From Mycobacterium parmense (GTDB lineage Bacteria > Actinomycetota > Actinomycetes > Mycobacteriales > Mycobacteriaceae): a DNA stretch of 64,000 nt. Below, piece after piece: positions 19,656 through 29,561 of the stretch. Made by a program: the position numbers and the translations under genes. The notes under the pieces are model-generated. The model searched no databases. It was not told the DNA's origin and worked only from the letters and a program-made list of their open reading frames with translations. Position 1 is the first letter of the stretch, and each line of letters begins with the position of its first letter. Location: assembly GCF_010730575.1 (NCBI RefSeq), contig NZ_AP022614.1:682001-746000 (forward strand), read 5' to 3'.

Positions 19656-20165
19656 TCACCAGGCCTTGCCACGGCCGGCGACTTCGGCGCCGATCGACGG
19701 GTTGTCGAGGAGGCGGCGCAGCACATCGACGGCCTCGGTCAGCACCTGGCGGTCGGCGGGCTCGAGGAGGGCGAGTTGGGGTTCGATCGCCGCGGCCCGG
19801 TCGGCTCGGACGGCGTTGATGGTGCGCACGCCCTGCGGGGTGATGCGGATGCGGACCGCCCGGGCGTCGCCGGGGTCGACCGTTCGGGTCACCAGGCCGG
19901 CGTCTTCGAGCCGGCGCACCTGTGTGGTCATCGTCGGCTGCGAGCAATGGTCGACGGCGGCCAGGTCACCGATGCGTGCTTCCCCGTGGGCCTCGATGGT
20001 GGACAGCAGCCTGGCCTGCGCCGCGGGCAGCGGCATCTGGATGCGTTGCGTGGCCAGCCGGTTGAGCCGGGCGACGACGGCGAGCAAATCCGCGCCCAGG
20101 CCCGACTGCGGCCCGGTGTTCGCGGCGTCAACGACTTCGTTGTGGTTGGCGGCGGATGTAGTCAT
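19656..20165 (-). CDS. MarR family transcriptional regulator
   Basis: The 169-residue protein has a winged helix-turn-helix of MarR type: [20 protein letters not shown] as the HTH, then [23 protein letters not shown] as the wing. Dimerisation helices lie at both ends. It corresponds by position to M. tuberculosis Rv2327. It is divergent from the ECF transporter genes, and an inverted repeat lies between them, so it may control itself and the transporter. Confidence 0.85.
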   Translation of the reverse strand: MTTSAANHNEVVDAANTGPQSGLGADLLAVVARLNRLATQRIQMPLPAAQARLLSTIEAHGEARIGDLAAVDHCSQPTMTTQVRRLEDAGLVTRTVDPGDARAVRIRITPQGVRTINAVRADRAAAIEPQLALLEPADRQVLTEAVDVLRRLLDNPSIGAEVAGRGKAW

Positions 20166-20178
20166 GCTCCCATGGTTG

Positions 20179-20193
20179 CATAGCTTTGCTATG
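20179..20193. promoter_or_regulatory. Candidate MarR operator
   Basis: A perfect inverted repeat with 6-base arms and a 3-base spacer (CATAGC-TTT-GCTATG) lies 14 bases upstream of the MarR start codon, in the divergent region before the ECF gene. Size and place suit a MarR-dimer site. Binding is inferred. Confidence 0.55.
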
Positions 20194-20283
20194 GGAGACC
20201 AACGTCGGCGGCGGCGGTCGGGAAACGCAGGTCACCCAGTGTGGCGCAGGTCTTCAGCGCCGCGGCCTGGCAGAATCGCTGAG

Positions 20284-22326
20284 GTGACCCCCTCTCGCCC
20301 CGTCCGTGCGCGCCCTCGGGGTGGACCGCTTCAGCCGGTCGAAATGGCGCAAGCCGCCGTCATGGGTGCGCTGTGCGCGGTGATCGCGATCGTCGCCGTG
20401 ATCGTCCCCTTCGCCGCCGGAGTGGCCTTGCTGGGCACCGTGCCCACGGCCCTGCTGGCATACCGCTACCGCGTTCGCGCACTGGTCGCGGCCACGGTGG
20501 CCGCCGGCGTGATCGCCTTCCTCATCGCCGGGCTCGGCGGATTCATGGGGGTCGTCCACAGCACCTACGTCGGCGGCCTGGTCGGGATCGTCAAACGGCA
20601 CCGCCGCGGTGTGCCGACGGTGATTGTCACGTCGCTGATCGCCGGCGTCATCTTCGGCGCCGCGTCGGTGGGCTCGCTGCTCGTGATGACGCGGCTGCGC
20701 AGTCTGATCTACAAGGTGATGACCTCCAACGTCGACGGTCTCGCGGCCTTCCTGACGCGGGTGCACATGCAGCACGCCGCCGAGGACCTGAAGCGATACT
20801 TCCTGGCCGCGGTGCCCTATTGGCCCTGGCTGCTCCTCGTCTACTACGGCCTCGGCATGGTGATGGTGTCGCTGATCGGCTTCTGGGCGTTGTCGCGGCT
20901 GATCACCCGGCTGCGGGGCATCCCGGACGTGCACAAGCTCGACCCTCCGGCCGACGCCGAGGATGTCGCGGTGGGGCCGGTCCCCGTCCGGCTCGACAAG
21001 GTGCGCTTCCGCTATCCCGGCGCGGGCCAGGACGCGCTGCGTGAGGTCAGCCTGGATATCGGGATCGGCGAACATGTCGCGGTGACCGGGTCCAACGGTT
21101 CCGGCAAGACCACCCTGATGCTGGTCCTGGCCGGCCGGGAACCGACGTCGGGCACCGTGCAGCGCCCCGGCGCGGTGGGGCTCGGCAAGCTCGGGGGCAC
21201 CGCGGTGGTTTTGCAGCACCCGGAAAGCCAGGTGCTGGGCACCCGGGTCGCCGACGACGTGGTGTGGGGCCTGCCGCCGGGGACCAACGTCGACGTCGGC
21301 CGGCTGCTCAGCGAGGTCGGCCTCGAAGATCTCGCGGAGCGCGACACCGGAAGCCTCTCGGGGGGTGAGCTGCAACGCCTTGCGCTCGCCGCGGCGCTGG
21401 CCCGCGACCCGGCGCTGCTGATCGCCGACGAGGTCACCAGCATGGTCGACCAGGAGGGGCGCGACGCCCTGTTGGGCGTGCTGTCGGGCCTCACCAAACG
21501 CCACCGCAGCGCGCTGGTGCACATCACGCACTACAACAACGAGGCCGAATCCGCCCAGCGCACACTCAATCTCAGCGATTCGCCGGACAACGCCGACATG
21601 GTGGAGACCGTCCCGGTGCCGGAGTCCAGCGTGGCGGTGTCCGGCGTCTCCCGCGCCCCCGTGCTGGAGCTCGTCGAGGTCGGACACGAATACGGCAGCG
21701 GCACGCCGTGGGCCAAGACCGCGCTGAAAAGCGTCAGCTTCGCGGTCGAGCAGGGCGACGGGGTGCTGATCCACGGTGGCAACGGCTCGGGGAAGTCGAC
21801 GCTGGCCTGGATCATGGCCGGGCTGACCGTTCCCACGACCGGTTCCTGCCTGCTCGACGGACGACCCACCCACGAGCAGGTCGGCGCGGTGGCGTTGTCG
21901 TTCCAGGCGGCCCGCCTGCAGCTGATGCGCAGCCGCGTCGACCGGGAAGTGGCCTCGGCGGCCGGCTTCTCGCCCCGCGACGAGGACCGGGTGGCCGCAG
22001 CCCTCGGCCTGGTGGGCCTGGATCCGACACTCGCCAAGCGGCGCATCGACCAGCTCAGCGGCGGTCAGATGCGTCGCGTGGTGCTGGCGGGGCTACTGGC
22101 GTGCTCGCCGCGTGCCCTGATCCTCGACGAGCCGCTGGCCGGCCTGGACGCCGCCAGCCAGCGCGGCCTGCTGCGGCTGCTGGAGGACCTGCGCCACGAG
22201 CGTGAGCTGACGGTGGTGGTCATCTCGCACGACTTCGCCGGAATGGAAGGCCTCTGCCCGCGGACCCTGCACCTGAACAACGGCAGCCTGGAACCGGTAT
22301 CGACGTCGACGGGCGGTGTGGCATGA
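20284..22326 (+). CDS. ECF-type transporter: membrane domain fused to two ABC ATPases
   Basis: The 680-residue protein begins with a hydrophobic substrate-component-like domain (about residues 20-210, five or six helices). Two intact ATPase domains follow. The first has Walker [10 protein letters not shown] and signature LSGGEL; the second has GGNGSGKST and LSGGQM with Walker [12 protein letters not shown]. The GTG at 20284 is the first sensible start; the open frame to 19381 lies over the antisense MarR gene. It matches Rv2326c. With the next gene it should form a vitamin or metal importer; the substrate is not evident. Confidence 0.88.
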   Translation: MTPSRPVRARPRGGPLQPVEMAQAAVMGALCAVIAIVAVIVPFAAGVALLGTVPTALLAYRYRVRALVAATVAAGVIAFLIAGLGGFMGVVHSTYVGGLVGIVKRHRRGVPTVIVTSLIAGVIFGAASVGSLLVMTRLRSLIYKVMTSNVDGLAAFLTRVHMQHAAEDLKRYFLAAVPYWPWLLLVYYGLGMVMVSLIGFWALSRLITRLRGIPDVHKLDPPADAEDVAVGPVPVRLDKVRFRYPGAGQDALREVSLDIGIGEHVAVTGSNGSGKTTLMLVLAGREPTSGTVQRPGAVGLGKLGGTAVVLQHPESQVLGTRVADDVVWGLPPGTNVDVGRLLSEVGLEDLAERDTGSLSGGELQRLALAAALARDPALLIADEVTSMVDQEGRDALLGVLSGLTKRHRSALVHITHYNNEAESAQRTLNLSDSPDNADMVETVPVPESSVAVSGVSRAPVLELVEVGHEYGSGTPWAKTALKSVSFAVEQGDGVLIHGGNGSGKSTLAWIMAGLTVPTTGSCLLDGRPTHEQVGAVALSFQAARLQLMRSRVDREVASAAGFSPRDEDRVAAALGLVGLDPTLAKRRIDQLSGGQMRRVVLAGLLACSPRALILDEPLAGLDAASQRGLLRLLEDLRHERELTVVVISHDFAGMEGLCPRTLHLNNGSLEPVSTSTGGVA

Positions 22327-23180
22327 CGACCGCCTCGGGCCCCGCACCGGCGCAGGCCTCGACGCGGCGACAGTCCCGTCCGGCCGTGCTGCTCGTTCCG
22401 GTGCCGGGCACGTCGATGATTCACGACTTGTGGGCGGGCACCAAGCTCTTGGTGGTGTTCGGTATCTCGGTGCTGCTCACGTTCTACCCCGGCTGGGCGA
22501 CGATCGGGATCTCGGCGGCCCTGGTGCTGGCGGCGGCCCGGCTGGCGCACATCCCGCGCGGCGCACTGCCGTCGATGCCGCGCTGGCTGTGGGCGGCCGT
22601 CGCCTTCGGTTTCGTCACCGCGGCGCTGGCCGGCGGCACTCCCTACGTCTGGCTCGGCGGCCTACACCTCGGGCTCGGCGGAGCGCTGAACTTCCTGCGC
22701 ATCACCGCGTTGTCGGTCGTGCTGCTGGCCCTGGGCGCGATGGTCTCGTGGACCACCAACGTCGCCGAAATCGGGCCTGCGCTCACGGTTTTGGGGCGCC
22801 CGCTGAGGGTTCTGCGGATCCCGGTCGACGAATGGGCGGTGGCGCTGGCACTCGCCCTGCGCGCGTTCCCCATGTTGATCGACGAGTTCCAGGTGCTCTA
22901 TGCCGCGCGCCGGCTGCGACCCAAGCGCGTGCTGCGCAGCCGCAGGGCGCGCAGGCGCCGCTACGCCATCGAACTGATCGACCTGCTGGCCGCCGCCATC
23001 ACCGTGACGCTGCGGCGCAGCGACGAGATGGGCGACGCGATCACCGCCCGCGGCGGCATCGGCCAGCTCGCCGCCAACCCGGCGCGGCCGAGGACGGCGG
23101 ACTGGATCACACTCGCCATCACCATCGCGGCCAGCGGCGCCGGGGTGGCGATCGAGACGATCTTCCAGTCCACCTACTGA
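22323..23180 (+). CDS. ECF transporter T component (CbiQ/EcfT-like)
   Basis: This 285-residue membrane protein has about five helices. A C-terminal coupling region is rich in arginine ([22 protein letters not shown]) and carries the short Ala-Arg-Gly motif of EcfT proteins ([11 protein letters not shown]). Its ATG overlaps the stop of the ATPase gene, and it corresponds to Rv2325c. It couples the ATPases to the substrate-binding membrane part. Confidence 0.88.
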   Translation: MTTASGPAPAQASTRRQSRPAVLLVPVPGTSMIHDLWAGTKLLVVFGISVLLTFYPGWATIGISAALVLAAARLAHIPRGALPSMPRWLWAAVAFGFVTAALAGGTPYVWLGGLHLGLGGALNFLRITALSVVLLALGAMVSWTTNVAEIGPALTVLGRPLRVLRIPVDEWAVALALALRAFPMLIDEFQVLYAARRLRPKRVLRSRRARRRRYAIELIDLLAAAITVTLRRSDEMGDAITARGGIGQLAANPARPRTADWITLAITIAASGAGVAIETIFQSTY

Positions 23181-23201
23181 CCCCTCGCGTAGCGTGAGCC
23201 C

Positions 23202-23654
23202 GTGGCCGGCATCCAGCGCTCGCGCACCATCGCGGCTCGCGTCGACGACATATGGAACGTCCTGTCCGACTTCGGCTCGATCACCGTTTGGGCCGACGGC
23301 GTCGACCACTCGTGCATCCTGTACCGCGGCGCCGGAGGCGGGCCCCTGGGCACCGCGCGCCGGGTTCAGGTGGGGCGCGACGCTCTTGTCGAGCGCATCG
23401 TCGAGTTCGACCCGCCCCGCGTCCTGGCCTACGAGATCGACGGGCTGCCGCGCCGCCTGCGCAGGGTCGTCAACCGCTGGACGCTCGAACCGGCCCATGA
23501 GGAATCGGCCCGCGTGACGCTGGCCAGCACGGTCGAGATCGGTCCCCGCCCGGCCCAGCGGCTGGCCGAGCGCGTCTTCTGCCGATTGCTCGCCCGACAG
23601 TCCGACGGCATGCTCGCCGGGCTCGCACACCGACTCGAGGGTGCCCGTGTCTGA
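23202..23654 (+). CDS. SRPBCC (polyketide cyclase-like) family protein
   Basis: This 150-residue protein has the START-like SRPBCC pattern: RSRTIAARVDDIWNVLSDFGSITVWADGV at the N-terminus, central strands (GTARRVQVGRDALVERIVEFDPPRVLAYEI) and a long C-terminal helix. Such domains bind hydrophobic ligands. The start is GTG at 23202. Its end overlaps the sulfatase start, so the two are probably one transcription unit. Confidence 0.75.
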   Translation: MAGIQRSRTIAARVDDIWNVLSDFGSITVWADGVDHSCILYRGAGGGPLGTARRVQVGRDALVERIVEFDPPRVLAYEIDGLPRRLRRVVNRWTLEPAHEESARVTLASTVEIGPRPAQRLAERVFCRLLARQSDGMLAGLAHRLEGARV

Positions 23655-25446
23655 TCGCCCGGATGTCATCGTCATCGTCACCGACGAGGAACGCGCCGTC
23701 CCGCCGTACGAGGCTCCCGGCGTGCTGGCGTGGCGCGACCGAACGCTGGCCGGCCGCAAGTGGTTTGCCGACCACGGCGTCACCTTCGACCGCCACTACA
23801 CCGGCTCGTTGGCGTGCGTGCCCAGTCGCCCGACGATGTTCACCGGGCACTACCCGGACCTGCACGGGGTCACCCAGACCGACGGCATCGGCAAGTCGGC
23901 CGACGACTCCCGGATGCGCTGGCTGCGCCGGGGTGAGGTGCCCACGCTGGGCAACTGGTTCCGCGCCGCCGGCTATGACACCCATTACGACGGCAAGTGG
24001 CACATCTCGCACGCCGACCTCATCGACCCGGCGACCGGCCGTGCGCTGGCGACCAACGACGACCACGGGGTCGTGGACCCCGCCGCGGTCCGGAAGTACC
24101 TTGACGCCGATCCACTTGCGCCGTATGGCTTTTCGGGATGGGTGGGCCCCGAGCCGCACGGGGCGGAGCTGCGCAACGCCGGCGTTCGCCGCGACCCGCT
24201 GATCGCCGACCGCGTCGTCGCCTGGCTCACCCATCGTTACGCGCGCCGACGCGCGGGCGACGCGGACGCTTTGCGACCCTTCCTCCTTGTCGCCAGCTTC
24301 GTCAATCCCCACGACATCGTGCTGTTCCCCGCGTGGTCGCGCCGCGGCCCGCTGAAGCCGTCGCCGCTGGACCCGCCGCCGGTGCCGCCGGCGCCCACCG
24401 CCGAGGAGGACCTGTCGACGAAACCGGCCGCGCAGATCGCGTTTCGCGAAGCGTATTACTCCGGCTACGGTCCGGCGCCGGCCATCGACCGGATGTATCG
24501 GCGCAACGCGCAGCGCTACCGCGACCTCTACTACCGGCTGCACGCCGAGACGGACGGGCCGATCGACCGCGTCCGGCGCGCGGTCACCGAGGGCGGGTCG
24601 CACGACGCGGTGCTGGTGCGCACGGCCGACCACGGCGACCTGCTGGGCGCCCACGGCGGACTGCACCAGAAATGGTTCAACCTCTACGACGAGGCCACCC
24701 GGGTGCCCTTCGTCGTCGCCCGCGTCGGGGAACGCTCGACGCGGCCCCGGTCGGTCACGGCGCCGACGTCACACGTCGATCTGGTCCCCACGCTGCTCGG
24801 CGCCGCGGGCGTCGACGTCGCGCAGGCGGCGGCGACCCTGTCCGCGTCGTTCTCGGAGGTGCACCCGTTGCCCGGCCGCGATCTCATGCCGGTCGTGGAC
24901 GGCGCGCCGGCAGACGACGCGCGGGCCGTGTACCTGATGACCCGCGACAACATGCTCGAGGGGGACAGCGGAGCCTCGGGCCTGGCGCGGCGGCTGAGGC
25001 GGACGGTCAATCCGCCGGCGCCCCTGCGGATCCGGATTCCGGCCCACACCGCATCCAACTTCGAGGGTCTGGTCGTCCGCGTCGACGAGACCACGGCTTC
25101 GGGAGGCGCCGGGCACCTGTGGAAACTGGTGCGCACCTTCGACGATCCCGGCACCTGGACCGAGCCCGGGGTGCGTCACCTGGCGGCCAACGGGCTGGGC
25201 GGGGAGGCCTACCGGACGACGCCGCTCGACGATCAGTGGGAACTCTACGACCTGTCCACCGACCCCGTCGAAGCCGTCAACCGGTGGACCGATCCGGCTC
25301 TGGACGACCTGCGCGCGCAGCTGCGCATCCAGCTCAAAGAAGCCCGCACGAGCTCCGTCCCCGAGCGAAACAGCCCGTGGCCGTACGCCTCTCGCCGGCC
25401 ACCCGGCCGCCGGCGTGGGCCGTTCGCGAGGCTGCGCCGCCGCTAG
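23641..25446 (+). CDS. Type I sulfatase
   Basis: The 601-residue protein belongs to the alkaline phosphatase/sulfatase superfamily. The formylglycine signature CVPSRPTMFTGHYP starts at Cys59, the residue converted to the catalytic formylglycine. Metal-binding Asp15-Glu16 lie near the N-terminus, and a second metal site (TADHGDLLGAHGGLHQKW) lies in the middle. It should hydrolyse an organic sulfate or a related ester. GTG at 23641 or 23647 are both possible; no signal peptide is visible, so it is probably cytoplasmic. Its stop overlaps the antisense stop of the AsnC gene. Confidence 0.88.
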   Translation: MPVSDRPDVIVIVTDEERAVPPYEAPGVLAWRDRTLAGRKWFADHGVTFDRHYTGSLACVPSRPTMFTGHYPDLHGVTQTDGIGKSADDSRMRWLRRGEVPTLGNWFRAAGYDTHYDGKWHISHADLIDPATGRALATNDDHGVVDPAAVRKYLDADPLAPYGFSGWVGPEPHGAELRNAGVRRDPLIADRVVAWLTHRYARRRAGDADALRPFLLVASFVNPHDIVLFPAWSRRGPLKPSPLDPPPVPPAPTAEEDLSTKPAAQIAFREAYYSGYGPAPAIDRMYRRNAQRYRDLYYRLHAETDGPIDRVRRAVTEGGSHDAVLVRTADHGDLLGAHGGLHQKWFNLYDEATRVPFVVARVGERSTRPRSVTAPTSHVDLVPTLLGAAGVDVAQAAATLSASFSEVHPLPGRDLMPVVDGAPADDARAVYLMTRDNMLEGDSGASGLARRLRRTVNPPAPLRIRIPAHTASNFEGLVVRVDETTASGGAGHLWKLVRTFDDPGTWTEPGVRHLAANGLGGEAYRTTPLDDQWELYDLSTDPVEAVNRWTDPALDDLRAQLRIQLKEARTSSVPERNSPWPYASRRPPGRRRGPFARLRRR

Positions 25447-25889
25447 GGCCGCATGCGGTCGATGAGATTGGACAGCACGACAATGCTTTCGCTGCGCTCG
25501 ACGTCCGCGCTCGACCGGATGCGCTCGAGCGCCGCCTCCAGGTGCCCCATGTCGCGGGCCAGCACGCGCAGGATCGCGTCGGACGTGCCGGTGACCGTCG
25601 CCGCGCTCACCACCTCGGGGATGTCCACCCACGCCGCGCGCAGCTCGTCGGGTGCGATCCGGCCGTGGCAGAACACCTGCACGAAAGCCTCTGTTTTCCA
25701 GCCCAGCGCGTTGCGGTCGACGACGGTGGTGAAGCCTTTGATCACGCCCTTGTCGAGCATCCGGTCGACGCGACGTTTCACCGCCGGCGCCGACAGGTTC
25801 ACTTTGTCGCCGATCTCGGCGAACGTGGCGCGCGCATGCTCGGCCAGTTCGGCGAGGATGCGCTCGTCGGTGTCGTCCAGCCGGTCCAC
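25443..25889 (-). CDS. AsnC/Lrp family regulator
   Basis: An N-terminal AsnC helix-turn-helix (DDTDERILAELAEHARATFA, then LSAPAVKRRVDRMLDKGVIKGF) is followed by a RAM ligand-binding domain. The GTG at 25889 follows GGGAGG; the frame is open nine codons further. It corresponds to Rv2324 and diverges from ddaH-rocD-rocE. An amino-acid-responsive regulator here probably controls arginine/ornithine use. Confidence 0.87.
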   Translation of the reverse strand: MDRLDDTDERILAELAEHARATFAEIGDKVNLSAPAVKRRVDRMLDKGVIKGFTTVVDRNALGWKTEAFVQVFCHGRIAPDELRAAWVDIPEVVSAATVTGTSDAILRVLARDMGHLEAALERIRSSADVERSESIVVLSNLIDRMRP

Positions 25890-26013
25890 CGCGCCTCCCT
25901 CCCGGTCGGTTAACAACAGATCGCTACATGTGGGACTCTAGCGCAACAAATTATGCCTAGACACGCAATAATCGTCGTTTGATTGTTTTGGCCCGCCAAA
26001 ATATCGTTGGTTT
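25890..26013. promoter_or_regulatory. Divergent promoter region between AsnC regulator and ddaH operon
   Basis: This 124-base interval is strongly AT-rich compared with the flanks (for example AACAAATTATGCC near 25944 and AAAATATCGTTGG near 26000). This is typical of Lrp/AsnC-regulated promoters. No exact operator can be defined by eye. Confidence 0.5.
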
Positions 26014-26871
26014 ATGACGGATTACTACGTCGCATCATCGCCCACGACCTCCCCACCAACGGTTCGCTCCCGCACGGCTCGGCCGCGCCGGTACGCGATG
26101 ACGCCGCCGCGGTTCTTCGCCGTCGAGTACGCCATCAACCCGTGGATGGACGTCGGCACCCCCGTCGACGTGAACCTCGCTGCCGCGCAATGGGAGCGGC
26201 TGCGCCAGACCTACGTGCAGCTGGGTCACCACGTGGACGTGGTCGAACCCGTGCCCGGGTTACCGGACATGGTGTACGCCGCCAACGGGGGCATCATCGC
26301 GCGCGACGTCGCGGTCGTCGCGCGGTTCCGATTCCCCGAGCGCGCCGGCGAATCCCGCGCCTACGCGGCGTGGATGTCGTCGCTCGGCTACCGGCCGGTG
26401 TCCACCCGCCACATCAACGAGGGCCAGGGCGACCTGCTGATGGTCGGCCAAACGCTGTTGGCCGGCTACGGTTTCCGCACCGATCGGCGCGCGCACCCGG
26501 AGATCTCGGCGGCGCTGGGGGTGCCGGCCGTCTCGCTGGAGCTGGTCGACCCGCGGTTCTACCACCTCGACACCGCGCTGGCGGTGCTCGACGACAGCGC
26601 GATCGCGTTCTACCCGCCGGCGTTCAGCGCCGCGTCCCGCGAGCAGCTGCTGGCGTTGTTCCCGGACGCGATCGTGGTGGGCAGCGCCGACGCGTACGTA
26701 CTGGGCCTCAACGTGGTGTCCGACGGCCTGAACGTCGTACTACCCGCTGCTGCACAGGGTTTCGCCGAACAATTGCGGGCGGCAGGATTCGAGCCGGTCG
26801 GCGTCGACCTGTCGGAGCTGCTCAAGGGCGGCGGTTCGGTGAAGTGCTGCACCTTGGAGGTGTTCGGATGA
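26014..26871 (+). CDS. ddaH: Dimethylargininase / amidinotransferase family protein
   Basis: The 285-residue protein has the pentein-fold pattern of DDAH: PDMVYAANGGIIARD, a conserved EGQGDLLMVGQTLLAGYG stretch, FYHLDTAL with the catalytic His, and a C-terminal GGGSVKCCTLEVFG with the nucleophilic Cys. It probably hydrolyses methylated arginine (or a related guanidino compound) to citrulline. It corresponds to Rv2323c and overlaps rocD, so both act in arginine-derived metabolism. The first 28 residues precede the conserved domain; an ATG at 26098 is an alternative start. Confidence 0.85.
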   Translation: MTDYYVASSPTTSPPTVRSRTARPRRYAMTPPRFFAVEYAINPWMDVGTPVDVNLAAAQWERLRQTYVQLGHHVDVVEPVPGLPDMVYAANGGIIARDVAVVARFRFPERAGESRAYAAWMSSLGYRPVSTRHINEGQGDLLMVGQTLLAGYGFRTDRRAHPEISAALGVPAVSLELVDPRFYHLDTALAVLDDSAIAFYPPAFSAASREQLLALFPDAIVVGSADAYVLGLNVVSDGLNVVLPAAAQGFAEQLRAAGFEPVGVDLSELLKGGGSVKCCTLEVFG

Positions 26872-28094
26872 CCATACTCGACCTGTGCCACACCGAAGCC
26901 GCGATTGCACTGGTGGAAAGTCATGCGGCGCACAACTATTCGCCGCTGCCGGTGGTGGCGGCGAGCGCCGAGGGCGCGTGGATCACCGACGTCGAGGGCC
27001 GGCGCTACCTGGACTGCCTGGCCGCCTACTCGGCGGTCAACTTCGGTCACCGCCACCCCCAGATCACGGCGACGGCCCACGCCCAGCTCGACACCGTGAC
27101 GCTGGTCAGCCGCGCATTCCATTCCGACAAGCTCGGACCGTTCTGCGCCGCCCTGGCAAAGCTGTGCGGCAAAGACATGGTGCTGCCGATGAACTCCGGC
27201 GCCGAAGCCGTGGAGAGCGGCCTCAAGGTCGCTCGCAAATGGGGCGCCGACGTCAAGGGCGTCCCGCCGGGTCGCGCGAATATCATCGTGGCCGACAACA
27301 ACTTTCATGGCCGCACCATCAGCATCGTCAGCTTCTCCTCGGATCCGGCCGCGCGCGGCGGCTTCGGGCCCTTCACGCCAGGCTTCCGGTCGGTGCCCTT
27401 CGGTGACGCCGCGGCGCTGGCCCGCGCGATCGACGCCGACACCGTGGCGGTGCTGCTGGAGCCGATCCAGGGCGAGGCGGGCATCGTCGTCCCGCCCGAC
27501 GACTACCTGCCGACCGTGCGCGCGCTGTGCAGCGAGCACAACGTGCTCATGATCGCCGACGAGATCCAATCGGGGCTGGGCCGCACCGGCCACACCTTCG
27601 CCTGCGACCGGTGGGGCGTCGTCCCCGACGTCTACCTGCTGGGCAAGGCGCTGGGCGGCGGCGTGGTCCCACTCTCGGCCGTCGTCGCGAACCGCGACGT
27701 ACTGGGCGTGCTGCATCCCGGTGAACACGGCTCGACCTTCGGCGGCAACCCGCTGGCCGCCGCGATCGGCTCCACCGTGGTCTCCATGCTGGCCACCGGG
27801 CAATTCCAGGCTCGTTCGGCCCGGCTGGGCGCGCACCTGCATCGCCTGCTGCGGAACCTGATCGGCGGCGGCGTCCTGGCCGTGCGCGGGTTCGGCCTGT
27901 GGGCCGGCGTCGACATCGACCCGGCGCTGGGAACGGGCAAGGCCATGAGCCGGCGGCTGGCCGACCTCGGTGTGCTGGTGAAGGACACCCACGACTCGAC
28001 CCTGCGGTTCGCGCCGCCCCTGGTGGTGACGGCGGAGGAGATCGACTGGGCCGTTGCGCAGTTCGCTGTGGCGTTGCGGGAGGCTGGACCATAA
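26868..28094 (+). CDS. rocD: Ornithine aminotransferase, intact
   Basis: This 408-residue class-III PLP aminotransferase converts ornithine and 2-oxoglutarate to glutamate semialdehyde and glutamate. It shows NSGAEAVESGLKVARKW, the PLP-phosphate region NNFHGRTISIVSFSSD, the LLEPIQGEAG and IADEIQSGLGRTG segments, and the Schiff-base lysine in LLGKALGGGVVP. The ATG at 26868 overlaps the ddaH stop; the open frame to 25983 is antisense noise. The whole enzyme is in one frame, whereas the M. tuberculosis annotation has two pieces (rocD1/rocD2), as I recall. Confidence 0.93.
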   Translation: MTILDLCHTEAAIALVESHAAHNYSPLPVVAASAEGAWITDVEGRRYLDCLAAYSAVNFGHRHPQITATAHAQLDTVTLVSRAFHSDKLGPFCAALAKLCGKDMVLPMNSGAEAVESGLKVARKWGADVKGVPPGRANIIVADNNFHGRTISIVSFSSDPAARGGFGPFTPGFRSVPFGDAAALARAIDADTVAVLLEPIQGEAGIVVPPDDYLPTVRALCSEHNVLMIADEIQSGLGRTGHTFACDRWGVVPDVYLLGKALGGGVVPLSAVVANRDVLGVLHPGEHGSTFGGNPLAAAIGSTVVSMLATGQFQARSARLGAHLHRLLRNLIGGGVLAVRGFGLWAGVDIDPALGTGKAMSRRLADLGVLVKDTHDSTLRFAPPLVVTAEEIDWAVAQFAVALREAGP

Positions 28095-28121
28095 TCAGCT
28101 GACCCAGCACAGGAGGCGCAC

Positions 28122-29561
28122 TTGCCCGCCACGTCGATCGGCCTGTCAGAACAGATGCTGCGACGCCGCCCGGCCGTGGGTGCGAGCGTCGCCTACGGCA
28201 CGGCGGAGAACCTCAAGCGCAGCATCGGCACGTTCCAGCTGACGATGTTCGGCGTCGGCTCCACGGTCGGCACCGGAATCTTCTTCGTCATGTCCCAGGC
28301 GGTTCCCGAGGCCGGCCCCGCGGTGATCCTGTCGTTTCTCATCGCCGGGGTCGCCGCCGGGCTGGCGGCGGTCTGCTACGCCGAATTGGCCTCGGCGGTG
28401 CCTGTTTCGGGCTCGTCGTACTCCTACGCCTACACCACGCTGGGTGAGGTCGTCGCGATGGGCGTGGCGGCCTGCCTGCTGCTCGAATACGGCGTCTCGA
28501 CGGCCGCCGTCGCGGTGAGCTGGAGCGGCTACCTGAACAAGCTGCTGGAGAACCTCTTCGGGATCGAGCTGCCGAACGCGCTTGCGGCGGCGCCGTGGGA
28601 CTCCAGGCCCGGTTACCTCAACCTGCCGGCGATCATCCTGATCGGGATGTGCGCGCTGCTGCTCATCCGGGGCGCCAGCGAGTCCGCCAGGGTCAACGCG
28701 ATCGTGGTGCTGGTCAAGCTCGGCGTGCTGATCCTCTTCGTGGTCGTCGCGTTCACCGCCTTCGACGCGGGCCGCTTCGAGGACTTCGCGCCGTTCGGCG
28801 TCGCGGGCATCGGGTCGGCCGCCGGCACCATCTTCTTCTCCTACATCGGGCTGGACGCGGTGTCGACCGCGGGCGACGAGGTGAAGGACCCGCAGAAGAC
28901 GATGCCGCGCGCGCTGATCGCCGCGCTGGTCACCGTGACGACCGTCTACATCCTGGTCGCACTCGCCGCGCTGGGCACCGAGCCGTGGCGCGACTTCTCC
29001 GGCCAGCAAGAGGCGGGGCTGGCCACCATCCTGGAGAACGTCACCCACGGCAGGTGGGCGAGCACCATCCTGGCCGCCGGCGCGGTGATCTCCATCTTCA
29101 GCGTCACGCTGGTCAGCCTGTACGGGCAGACGCGCATCCTGTTCGCCATGGGCCGCGACGGCCTGCTGCCGGCTCGGTTCGCGACGGTGAACCCGCAGAC
29201 GATGACGCCGGTCAGCAACACGGTGATCGTCGCCGTCGCGGCCTCGGCCCTGGCGGCCTTCGTGCCGCTGCAGAAGCTGACCGACATGGTGTCCATCGGC
29301 ACACTCACCGCGTTCGTCGTGGTGTCGATCGGGGTCATCGTGCTGCGCGTGCGCGAACCCGACCTGCCGCGGGCGTTCAAGGTGCCCGGTTATCCCGTCA
29401 CGCCCGTGCTTTCGGTGCTGACTTGCGGATACATCCTGGCCAGCCTGCACTGGTACACCTGGGTGGCGTTCGGCGGCTGGGTGTCGCTGGCGCTGGTCTT
29501 CTACTTCGTGTGGGGACGGCACCACAGCGCGCTCAACGATCGCGCGCAGGGGAATCCGTGA
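28122..29561 (+). CDS. rocE: Cationic amino acid permease (APC family)
   Basis: The 479-residue protein has about 12 transmembrane helices and the APC start motif GVGSTVGTGIFFVM. It probably imports arginine or ornithine for the adjacent catabolic enzymes and corresponds to Rv2320c. The chosen start is TTG at 28122, six bases after a strong AGGAGG (28111-28116), which decides against internal ATGs. Its end overlaps the universal stress protein start. Confidence 0.87.
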   Translation: MPATSIGLSEQMLRRRPAVGASVAYGTAENLKRSIGTFQLTMFGVGSTVGTGIFFVMSQAVPEAGPAVILSFLIAGVAAGLAAVCYAELASAVPVSGSSYSYAYTTLGEVVAMGVAACLLLEYGVSTAAVAVSWSGYLNKLLENLFGIELPNALAAAPWDSRPGYLNLPAIILIGMCALLLIRGASESARVNAIVVLVKLGVLILFVVVAFTAFDAGRFEDFAPFGVAGIGSAAGTIFFSYIGLDAVSTAGDEVKDPQKTMPRALIAALVTVTTVYILVALAALGTEPWRDFSGQQEAGLATILENVTHGRWASTILAAGAVISIFSVTLVSLYGQTRILFAMGRDGLLPARFATVNPQTMTPVSNTVIVAVAASALAAFVPLQKLTDMVSIGTLTAFVVVSIGVIVLRVREPDLPRAFKVPGYPVTPVLSVLTCGYILASLHWYTWVAFGGWVSLALVFYFVWGRHHSALNDRAQGNP

